Positions 1 through 5,842 of a DNA stretch of 5,842 nucleotides are shown here, one piece after another. A program made the translations under genes and the position numbers. The DNA lies in the NCBI GenBank assembly GCA_016880505.1, contig JAEHDI010000035.1, positions 1-5,842 on the forward strand, written 5' to 3'. The DNA is from Bryobacterales bacterium (GTDB lineage Bacteria > Acidobacteriota > Terriglobia > Bryobacterales > Bryobacteraceae). The notes below the pieces were generated by a model. That model was not told the origin of the DNA and did not search any database. It saw only the letters and a list, made by a program, of their open reading frames with translations. Each line of letters starts with the position of its first letter. Position 1 is the stretch's first letter.

Positions 1-425
1 ACCGAGCACTGGGATGGATCGCGTGGAAGTACAAGGCGGCCTCCTGGACGCTCTGGGAGTTGGATTTCAATTCTCTGCGCGCCTGGATCTATCCGGAGAC
101 CTATCCGGATGTCCGGGGAGAGCAGAACGGCCACGGAATGCTGATCTACCGCGGCGAGACGATGGGACTGGCCGAACCCGTGGCCAGCATCCGGTTGAAA
201 CAGTTGCGGCGCGGCAGCCAGGACTATGAATATTTTTGGCTGCTGGCCCAAAAGTCGGGCGGCCGCGGGCAGGCGGACGAGGCGATCAACGGCATCGTGA
301 GCAATTTCGTGGAATGCAACTGCGGCGTCGAGCCGTTGGGAACGCCAGGAATGTGGAAGCACAACCCGGACGAGTGGGAGCGGGCGCGCATCAACGTTGG
401 GGAACTGATCGACAAAACCAGGTAA
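1..425 (+). CDS. DUF4091 domain protein, C-terminal part (glycoside-hydrolase-like), 5' end outside window
   Basis: About 140 residues of the C-terminus are visible, read from base 3 to a TAA at 423-425. The signature of the DUF4091 family is clear: an aromatic-rich stretch (W-I-A-W-K-Y, then S-W-T-L-W-E), then G-H-G-M-L-I-Y-R-G, then P-V-A-S-I-R-L-K-Q-L-R-R-G-S-Q-D-Y-E-Y. These correspond to the family's usual dGfLvYPG, vpSIRlealR and DyEyl pattern. Members are large, often secreted proteins with a TIM-barrel-like domain before this module. They are annotated as glycoside-hydrolase-like, but the reaction is not established from what is visible. The usual YPG proline is arginine here. The catalytic part and any signal peptide lie outside the window. 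The internal TTG at 60 is not a real start, because conserved family sequence continues upstream of it. Family assignment is firm; substrate is unknown. Confidence 0.85.
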   Translation, partial: RALGWIAWKYKAASWTLWELDFNSLRAWIYPETYPDVRGEQNGHGMLIYRGETMGLAEPVASIRLKQLRRGSQDYEYFWLLAQKSGGRGQADEAINGIVSNFVECNCGVEPLGTPGMWKHNPDEWERARINVGELIDKTR

Positions 426-430
426 GAAAA

Positions 431-459
431 GCGGCCCGACCCAAGGAGGGCCAGGCCGC
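431..459 (-). terminator. Hairpin terminator between convergent DUF4091 and BON genes
   Basis: A 6-bp perfect outer stem, GCGGCC (431-436) with GGCCGC (454-459), continues after a 3x3 internal loop into CCC (440-442) with GGG (448-450) and a 5-nt loop. On the minus strand the stem is followed directly by TTTTC, the form of a rho-independent terminator. It lies 23 nt past the BON stop codon. On the plus strand the following T-run is weak (TCGTTT), but the hairpin also sits 5 nt past the DUF4091 stop, so it may act in both directions. Confidence 0.7.
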
Positions 460-481
460 TCGTTTGCAGAAAACCAGGAGC

Positions 482-1018
482 TCACCCGTTGTTGACGCGC
501 AGGTTGTTCTTCACCGAGAACACCCCCGAGACGCCATTCGCGGCGAGGAATGCGATATTCCGGTCCATCTCATTGGCTACAACGCCCTCCAGCGTGACGT
601 TGCCGTTCTTCACAACAATTCGGATCGGCGCGATTGCTCCGAGATTGTACCGGAAGAGCGCGCTGTTCCCGTAGACAGCACGAAGGACACCCCGCCGGAT
701 CCGGTCGTCGTGGAACGACACCGGCAGAACCTCGATGCGGTTGTCGACCGCCGACACGCCCTCAATCTGCTTCACAACCCGTTCGGCAGTCGGCCGGAGC
801 GTCGGCCGGCTCACCTGTCCCAACAGGACGACCGTATTGCCCTCCACGCGGAAGGCAAGATTGTCAAAAACTCCGTAGTAGGGGAGCATCAGCAACTCGT
901 GACGGACCTTCTGCTCCAGTTGGCCGTTGCCGGTCGCCCCTTGAGCCAGCAGCGGAGCGGCTATCAACGCCACCGCCGCCACCACAAGCAATTTCCGAAA
1001 GCTACTGCGTTTCATCAT
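482..1018 (-). CDS. Exported protein with two BON domains
   Basis: A 178-residue protein. Residues 1-25 form a signal peptide: basic K-R-S-S-F-R-K, a hydrophobic L-L-V-V-A-A-V-A-L-I-A-A-P core, and cleavage predicted after L-L-A (residue 25). Two BON domains follow, roughly 33-99 and 104-176. Each has the alpha-beta pattern ending in a glycine-rich strand: V-E-G-N-T-V-V-L-L-G-Q-V in the first, V-K-N-G-N-V-T-L-E-G-V-V in the second. Each then closes with an amphipathic helix and a G-V-x-x-V strand. BON domains are small lipid- or surface-binding modules of periplasmic and outer-membrane proteins (OsmY is the known example), so an envelope or stress role is likely but not shown. Two ATG codons start the gene. 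AGGAGG at 1021-1026 is 2 nt from the first and 5 nt from the second (1013-1015), so translation may begin at residue 2. Confidence 0.9.
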   Translation of the reverse strand: MMKRSSFRKLLVVAAVALIAAPLLAQGATGNGQLEQKVRHELLMLPYYGVFDNLAFRVEGNTVVLLGQVSRPTLRPTAERVVKQIEGVSAVDNRIEVLPVSFHDDRIRRGVLRAVYGNSALFRYNLGAIAPIRIVVKNGNVTLEGVVANEMDRNIAFLAANGVSGVFSVKNNLRVNNG

Positions 1019-1020
1019 CC

Positions 1021-1026
1021 CCTCCT
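1021..1026 (-). promoter_or_regulatory. Ribosome-binding site of the BON gene
   Basis: AGGAGG on the minus strand, 2 nt before the first ATG (1018-1016) and 5 nt before the second (1015-1013). The spacing favours the second ATG as the main start. Confidence 0.7.
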
Positions 1027-1077
1027 TCTACTCACTGAGATGCACGATGCGATGGGGTAGTTGCAGGGGCGACAGAC

Positions 1078-1099
1078 CTTAACAGAAACTTTACAGAAA
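1078..1099 (-). repeat. Two tandem 11-bp repeats upstream of the BON gene, possible operator
   Basis: On the minus strand TTTCTGTAAAG is followed immediately by TTTCTGTTAAG, two 11-bp units with one mismatch. The block covers the last codons of the protease gene (stop at 1091-1093) and ends 60 nt before the BON start. CTGT repeated at 11-bp spacing resembles the layout of a PhoB box (CTGTCAT, four AT-rich bases, CTGTCA). The inner bases match only partly, roughly 12 of 18. It could equally be chance. Confidence 0.3.
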
Positions 1100-1717
1100 T
1101 ACACCCAAGGTATTGATAATCTTCAGAATATTGACGCCGAAGGCGAGTTCTTCCCCGGTATCGTTGCCGCGGGTGTGAAGGGCCACGGGGGCGCGGGTGT
1201 CGCGCTCCATCCAGAGCGCGCCGGAGTCCCCGCCGTGAGTCAATTCATATTGAATCGGGAAGCCGTCCGGTACGGCGATGGTCACACGGTCGCCATCCAC
1301 TTCGCGAATTACGCCCTCCGTGATCCCGGTAGCGACCCCGGATTTCACCACACGCATCCCGGCGACAGGATTGCCGGGGATGCTGGGTTTCCCGAGTCCG
1401 AAGATTTCGGCGGCAGTGAGCACGCCGTCTACGACACGCGCCGCGGCGCAATCGACAACCGGGTCCGCACGGTCCGCCGACAGCCGGGCGACGAGGGCGT
1501 CAGGCTCGCCGTCAAGGGGCTGGTAGACCGGCTCGCCGTCCGGAAAAGCGCTGCCGTCCGTGCGGCAAAGCACGTGGTAGCAGCTCACGATCCAATGGCC
1601 GCCGGCAGCGTCCGTGGCGATGAAGCCGAGGGTGCCGAGCTGGTCCACCACCGGGTTGTAGACGGCGATTCCACCGGTGAGCGGCCGGTATTTCAGAGCA
1701 TGGTTTCGAACGATGAT
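1091..1717 (-). CDS. Trypsin-like (chymotrypsin-fold) serine protease, probable ATC start
   Basis: Read from ATC at 1717-1715, the protein has 208 residues. The likely triad is His48 (S-C-Y-H-V-L), Asp89 (P-V-V-D-C-A-A-A) and Ser165 (H-G-G-D-S-G-A-L-W). The N-terminal strand P-L-T-G-G-I-A-V-Y and the following L-G-T-L-G-F-I-A are typical openings of trypsin-like bacterial proteases of the Nal1-like type, and V-K-S-G-V-A-T-G-I-T-E-G precedes the active serine. No signal peptide is visible, so a cytoplasmic location is expected. The first ordinary start codon, GTG at 1651-1649, would cut off the opening strand and has no good ribosome-binding site. AGGAGG at 1723-1728 lies exactly 5 nt before ATC at 1717. 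The gene follows the nuclease with its ribosome-binding site inside that gene's stop codon, so the two should be translationally coupled. Fold is confident, exact start is not; substrate unknown. Confidence 0.8.
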   Translation of the reverse strand: MIVRNHALKYRPLTGGIAVYNPVVDQLGTLGFIATDAAGGHWIVSCYHVLCRTDGSAFPDGEPVYQPLDGEPDALVARLSADRADPVVDCAAARVVDGVLTAAEIFGLGKPSIPGNPVAGMRVVKSGVATGITEGVIREVDGDRVTIAVPDGFPIQYELTHGGDSGALWMERDTRAPVALHTRGNDTGEELAFGVNILKIINTLGVFL

Positions 1718-1722
1718 GGCGG

Positions 1723-1728
1723 CCTCCT
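1723..1728 (-). promoter_or_regulatory. Ribosome-binding site of the protease, overlapping the nuclease stop codon
   Basis: AGGAGG on the minus strand shares its first AG with the TAG stop of the nuclease (1729-1727). It is followed by CCGCC and then ATC ATC GTT. No ATG, GTG or TTG in the protease frame occurs at a usable distance; an ATG at 1701-1699 is out of frame. The site therefore points to ATC at 1717 (or 1714) as the start, or to a base error or recent mutation from ATG. Confidence 0.65.
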
Positions 1729-2623
1729 ACTGCCACATCGGCGAAGGCTTTCGCTCGAGGCGCCGCTCCTCGACCGGATCGAGGTCCGGCATGAAGTCCA
1801 GCCCGGTGCGCTCTTCGATCCAGTCGATCGACTGTATGAATTGCTCGAAGTGGAGGGGCCGGGGATAGGCTTTGTTCTCCATCACGAACGCGATGGCCTC
1901 CGAATCGCCGGACGCTCCCTTGGCGACCACGATCTTGTAGAAGTGAGTCGGCACGCCGACATTGTCTTTGCCGATCGTCGTGTACTCGATCAGACCGTCG
2001 GCCGTTTTCTCATCTTCCTCGGCGGGATCATAGAACATTCCGCCCGTGATCTGCCACGTCTGGCCGCGCTTTACTGTCCATTTCCGGGCCAGGTCTTCGA
2101 GTTCGCGCCACGCCTGCTGGTTCAGTTTTGGCTTCTGCGGAGCCATGTTGGAGAGAAAGAAAGTTTCGTCCTTGAGCCGCTGATCCTGGGCCTGGTTTCC
2201 GGCGGGCGCCTGGTGGCCACGGTCGTAACCGGAGCCTTTATAGTCCACCAGCTCGGCGCGTTCCTTCGGGGGGAGGAGCGGGTCCGGGGTGAACTTGCTG
2301 CCCCGTTTCGCGGTGCCGCTCAATTGCTGCGCGGTGACGTCTTCGCAGACCCACAGCGGCACTTTGTCGAGCGAGCTGTGTTGCAGCACGTAGCCATCAC
2401 GGAAGACGAAGCGAGTGGGCCCGAAGTCCCATTTGGGGTTGGTCCGTGGCATGCCGAAAACGCAGTTACGGTCGGCGCGTTTCTGGTCGTCGGGGCTCAG
2501 CCCGGCTTCGCGGACGGTCCAGACGGAATATCGGGCGGCGCGTGTGCGAAGCGTGGAGTGTCCGCATCCAGCGAGGACAACGAGCGCAACCGCGACGACG
2601 GACGCAATATGACGAGTTTTCAT
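1727..2623 (-). CDS. DNA/RNA non-specific endonuclease (beta-beta-alpha metal fold), lipoprotein
   Basis: A 298-residue protein from ATG at 2623-2621. Residues 1-20 form a lipoprotein signal with lipobox L-A-G-C (Cys20). The next residue is Gly rather than Asp, so by the E. coli Lol rule it would go to the outer membrane. The nuclease domain (about 65-280) carries the hallmark D-R-G-H at 134-137 with His137 as general base. F-L-S-N-M-A-P-Q follows at 156-163, then L-N-Q (Asn168, Mg2+ ligand) and Glu176. The Asn-to-Glu spacing of 8 matches Serratia nuclease (Asn119, Glu127), so the active site looks complete. It should cut DNA and RNA without sequence preference, in the periplasm or at the cell surface. 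An in-frame ATG 39 nt further upstream (2662) lacks a ribosome-binding site and would bury the signal peptide, so 2623 is preferred. The protease gene follows with no gap; DUF2892 lies 54 nt upstream. Confidence 0.9.
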   Translation of the reverse strand: MKTRHIASVVAVALVVLAGCGHSTLRTRAARYSVWTVREAGLSPDDQKRADRNCVFGMPRTNPKWDFGPTRFVFRDGYVLQHSSLDKVPLWVCEDVTAQQLSGTAKRGSKFTPDPLLPPKERAELVDYKGSGYDRGHQAPAGNQAQDQRLKDETFFLSNMAPQKPKLNQQAWRELEDLARKWTVKRGQTWQITGGMFYDPAEEDEKTADGLIEYTTIGKDNVGVPTHFYKIVVAKGASGDSEAIAFVMENKAYPRPLHFEQFIQSIDWIEERTGLDFMPDLDPVEERRLERKPSPMWQ

Positions 2624-2626
2624 CGG

Positions 2627-2632
2627 CCCTCC
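2627..2632 (-). promoter_or_regulatory. Ribosome-binding site of the nuclease gene, sets its start
   Basis: GGAGGG on the minus strand; its GGAG core ends 5 nt before ATG at 2623. This chooses the start that places the lipoprotein signal at the N-terminus. Confidence 0.65.
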
Positions 2633-2677
2633 GATCCCATCTATAGTGCCGGACGGCCGCACCGCGTTACAAGGGAT

Positions 2678-2893
2678 TCAGCCTTTGGCCGGCAGTTCGT
2701 CGGCGCAGGTCTTGACACCGAGCTTCTTCAGGATCGTGATCATCGGGCACCAGTCGGTAAAGGCCGATTGAAACAGGTTCAGCCCGACGAAGGCGGTGAA
2801 AAGGTACCAGTAAGGGTTCACCCAGTGGCCCAGCGCCATGCTGGCCAGAACGAACGCCCCGGCAATCATGCGAAGGTAACGATCTACAGTCAT
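2678..2893 (-). CDS. DUF2892 (YgaP-type) small inner-membrane protein
   Basis: 71 residues from ATG at 2893-2891. The protein has the DUF2892 layout: T-V-D-R-Y-L-R-M-I-A-G at the start, a first membrane span at about 6-22, a second at about 28-45, then F-Q-S-A-F-T-D-W-C-P-M-I and L-K-K-L-G-V-K. The conserved Cys-Pro (49-50) is present, and a second Cys (63) lies near the C-terminus. This domain occurs alone or behind a rhodanese domain, as in E. coli YgaP; here it is alone. Its function is not established. GAGGAG at 2901-2906 lies 7 nt before this ATG; a TTG two codons earlier is only 1 nt from it and is rejected. The nuclease follows 54 nt downstream. Upstream lies an RND permease 3' remnant, suggesting the gene once followed an RND pump in one operon. 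Confidence 0.85.
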   Translation of the reverse strand: MTVDRYLRMIAGAFVLASMALGHWVNPYWYLFTAFVGLNLFQSAFTDWCPMITILKKLGVKTCADELPAKG

Positions 2894-2900
2894 CGTCAAT

Positions 2901-2906
2901 CTCCTC
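2901..2906 (-). promoter_or_regulatory. Ribosome-binding site of DUF2892, inside the direct repeat
   Basis: GAGGAG on the minus strand, 7 nt before ATG at 2893. The same hexamer recurs at the equivalent place in the other repeat copy (4279-4284), where no ATG follows at that distance. Confidence 0.65.
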
Positions 2907-2950
2907 TTACGAACCCAGATGCGGACCAGTGGAAAAGGTGACGGGAAGCC

Positions 2951-3058
2951 TCAGCTCCCCGCCATTCTTTTCTTGTTCACAATGTAGTACACAATCGGGA
3001 CGGTCATGCGGGACAGGGCCAGCGAGGCGACTTCGCCGGCCATCAGGGCAATCGCGAG
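2951..3058 (-). pseudogene. 3' remnant of an RND efflux permease gene
   Basis: On the minus strand the last 35 codons of an RND permease remain. L-A-I-A-L-M-A-G-E-V-A-S and then L-A-L-S-R-M-T-V-P-I-V-Y-Y-I-V-N-K are identical to the intact gene at 4330-5842. The tail is K-R-M-A-G-S where the intact gene has R-K-A-A-G-N, and the stop is a TGA at 2953-2951. Before residue L (3058) the similarity ends, and the frame meets a TAG at 3085-3083, so there is no start. Differences from the intact gene inside the conserved part are synonymous (for example ATT/ATC, GCC/GCT, GGC/GGT). That suggests the two diverged while both were coding, before this copy was cut down. Confidence 0.8.
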
Positions 3059-3093
3059 TCGGCGAGATTCGCGGTTTCTGGCCTAAGATTCTG

Positions 3094-3110
3094 AAACGGC
3101 TGGACCGTTT
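3094..3110. repeat. Short inverted repeat upstream of the HEAT gene
   Basis: AAACGG (3094-3099), a 5-nt spacer CTGGA, and CCGTTT (3105-3110) form a perfect 6-bp inverted repeat 33 nt before the HEAT start codon. It may be an operator or chance; there is no T-run to make it a terminator. Confidence 0.3.
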
Positions 3111-3128
3111 GGCGCACCATATATTCCT

Positions 3129-3135
3129 GGAGGAG
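3129..3135 (+). promoter_or_regulatory. Ribosome-binding site fixing a TTG start for the HEAT gene
   Basis: GGAGGAG with an 8-nt spacer to TTG at 3144. No ATG or GTG competes nearby in frame, and the TTG places a signal peptide at the N-terminus. Confidence 0.7.
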
Positions 3136-3143
3136 CCCCCGTA

Positions 3144-4262
3144 TTGTCCAAGATCAAAGCGGTATTGCAGTGGAGTGTGGGGACGGTTGTGTTTGCCAGC
3201 GCCAGTCCCGTTTGTTTTGGAGGTCCGGCCTCACCCTCTACTTTGGACTCTCTTCTCACTGACGCAAGCGAGGTCGTGGTTGCCACTGTCGAAGGGAGCA
3301 TCGTCAACGGGACAGCCGTGGGCAATCTCGTCGTCGAGCGAGTGTTGCGGGGTGAATTGCGGCCCGGCTCGGCGTTGCAACTGACCTGGACGCGACGTCC
3401 GACCGTTCAACCGATGTCTCGGCCTCTTCACAAAGACAGGGGGTTGTTTTTTCTCCGGAAGGACACGCGCGGGTATTGGAGTATCGTCCCGGCAACAAAC
3501 GGGAACGTAGAGTTTGACATGCTGTATTTCTTTCTACCGAGCGGGCCGAAGCCCGAGGAATACAGAGCGGGCCCGGGAGCGACGATCGAAGAGAAAATCT
3601 TTCTCGAGCTGGCATGGGCGGCGTCCGTCGGATGGCCTCCGGATCGAGGTGCAGTCTACGATCTCCTGGGTGTTTTCAGGGGTCACCTCAACTCCTCGGC
3701 GGCGCGCAGGACGTTCGCGCGATTTGCGCAGAGCAACGTGGAAAGTATCCAGGCCCTTGGTTTGAGGGCTTTGATTGCAGAAGGCGACGTTGGGGCGCTG
3801 GAGCGGGTCGCATCGGAGCAGGATAAATTGATGGCGTCGTCTTTTGGCAGAGCGATTGCCCAGGACTTGCGTTTCTACTTTCGGAATGCCGAACCAGCGG
3901 CTGTGCGCATTCTCGGACCCTTGGCGACCTCCGAGAACATTCGTGGGGAAGTCAGAATCGCCGCGGCGACGGCTCTGGCGAGGGTTCATACTCGGGAATC
4001 TCTACCGTACCTTGCCGGGTTGCTGGGGAGTCCCGATCTAGTGCTGCGTACCTTGGGCGTAGGCGGGATGGCAATGTTTGCGAATAACGTGCCGATCAAC
4101 TCGCATCACCCTGCTCCAGGGGACTGGCCTTATCGCACGGAGGAAACGATCGCCCATTCGACGATGGATCCCAACACGATCGGGCGGAACGAGTCTTACT
4201 ACGTGGGCTTCTGGAAGAACTGGTGGTTTCAGAATAAGGAAACGCTCATCACACCGCCATAG
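3144..4262 (+). CDS. Exported HEAT-repeat protein
   Basis: 372 residues from a TTG start. Residues 1-20 look like a signal peptide (K-I-K, then V-G-T-V-V-F-A-S-A; cleavage predicted after A-S-A). Residues 35-120 form a beta-rich domain with S-E-V-V-V-A-T-V and V-E-R-V-L-R-G-E-L-R-P-G. Such domains appear at the front of many uncharacterised exported proteins in Acidobacteria. About residues 183-312 are HEAT-like helix pairs, clearest at E-V-R-I-A-A-A-T-A-L-A-R-V and the following L-P-Y-L-A-G-L-L-G-S-P-D. The tail has Y-V-G-F-W-K-N-W-W. HEAT arrays are binding scaffolds; no catalytic motif is visible, so a periplasmic or surface protein-binding role is inference. It lies opposite to all neighbours except DUF4091, sits between two direct repeats, and uses fewer G/C third positions (36 of the first 58 codons against 34 of 37 sampled in the RND gene). 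These suggest a different origin. Confidence 0.8.
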   Translation: MSKIKAVLQWSVGTVVFASASPVCFGGPASPSTLDSLLTDASEVVVATVEGSIVNGTAVGNLVVERVLRGELRPGSALQLTWTRRPTVQPMSRPLHKDRGLFFLRKDTRGYWSIVPATNGNVEFDMLYFFLPSGPKPEEYRAGPGATIEEKIFLELAWAASVGWPPDRGAVYDLLGVFRGHLNSSAARRTFARFAQSNVESIQALGLRALIAEGDVGALERVASEQDKLMASSFGRAIAQDLRFYFRNAEPAAVRILGPLATSENIRGEVRIAAATALARVHTRESLPYLAGLLGSPDLVLRTLGVGGMAMFANNVPINSHHPAPGDWPYRTEETIAHSTMDPNTIGRNESYYVGFWKNWWFQNKETLITPP

Positions 4263-4329
4263 CTGGAGCGCAAGCAGTCTCCTCTGAGCAACCCAGATGC
4301 GGACCAGGGGAAAAGGTGACAGGGCAGCC

Positions 4330-5842
<1,513 letters not shown>

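Larger units (their letters stand above)
2900..3058. repeat. Left copy of a ~160-bp direct repeat flanking the HEAT gene
   Basis: Aligned by eye with 4278-4437 at about 87% identity, with one single-base gap and the same orientation. From left to right it holds the sequence that includes the DUF2892 ribosome-binding site (TCTCCTCT), about 40 bp of non-coding flank beginning AACCCAGATGCGGACCAG, and the last ~35 codons of an RND permease on the minus strand. Similarity stops abruptly past 3058. Three bases at the left (tacg against gagc) break an otherwise continuous match. Confidence 0.85.

Noticed and set aside
236..1060. A 274-codon plus-strand open frame
   Set aside because: It overlaps the end of the DUF4091 gene in another frame and is antisense to the BON gene; low-complexity, arginine-rich translation without motifs.
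1091..1651. Protease starting at GTG 1651
   Set aside because: It would drop the conserved opening strand of the protease fold, and there is no ribosome-binding site before it, whereas a strong one lies before ATC 1717.
2640..2645. TATAGA as a -10 box for the nuclease on the minus strand
   Set aside because: The only -35-like TTGTAA is 21 nt away, too far, and the nuclease is probably transcribed from upstream of DUF2892.
2624..2662. Nuclease starting at the upstream ATG 2662
   Set aside because: It lacks a ribosome-binding site and adds 13 residues before a complete lipoprotein signal peptide.
1061..2941. A 626-codon open frame on the plus strand across three genes
   Set aside because: It is antisense to the protease, nuclease and DUF2892 genes, all of which have clear family motifs. 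Its translation shows no recognisable domain and it has no ribosome-binding site; long antisense frames are common in GC-rich DNA.
3120..3125. TATATT as a -10 promoter box of the HEAT gene
   Set aside because: Transcription would start inside the ribosome-binding site at about 3132, and no -35 box is found at 16-18 bp.
4263..4329. Terminator between the convergent HEAT and RND genes
   Set aside because: Only weak stems of about 4 bp can be drawn and no T-run follows on either strand.

Overview
The window looks like a chromosomal segment of a GC-rich diderm soil-type bacterium, most likely an Acidobacteriota (Bryobacter/Solibacter-like). This is inference from the gene mix: a DUF4091 glycosidase-like protein, an exported two-BON-domain protein of a form I associate with that phylum, an exported HEAT-repeat protein and an RND efflux pump. 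No ribosomal or other marker gene is present to prove it. No tRNA, rRNA, CRISPR array or complete insertion sequence was seen.

Layout: the 3' end of a DUF4091 gene (+, 1-425) runs toward a hairpin terminator (431-459), which also faces the 3' end of a minus-strand BON-domain gene (482-1018). Upstream of it on the minus strand lie a trypsin-like serine protease (1091-1717), a DNA/RNA non-specific endonuclease lipoprotein (1727-2623) and a small DUF2892 membrane protein (2678-2893). The DUF2892-nuclease gap is 54 nt, and the nuclease stop codon overlaps the protease ribosome-binding site, so these three are probably one transcription unit read right to left. The BON gene may be its last member or may have its own promoter.

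A plus-strand HEAT-repeat gene (3144-4262) follows. It sits between two imperfect direct repeats of about 160 bp (2900-3058 and 4278-4437). Each repeat holds the last ~35 codons of an RND permease gene plus its 3' flank. The right copy is the real end of the RND gene that fills 4330-5842 (minus strand, 5' end outside the window). The left copy is an orphan remnant next to the DUF2892 ribosome-binding site. The simplest reading is that an RND gene once stood directly upstream of DUF2892 and that the HEAT gene region now separates them.

The most interesting points are the repeat-flanked HEAT cassette with its lower GC3, the tightly coupled nuclease-protease pair, and the protease start. Its perfectly spaced AGGAGG leads to an ATC codon, and conserved N-terminal sequence lies upstream of the first ordinary start codon.
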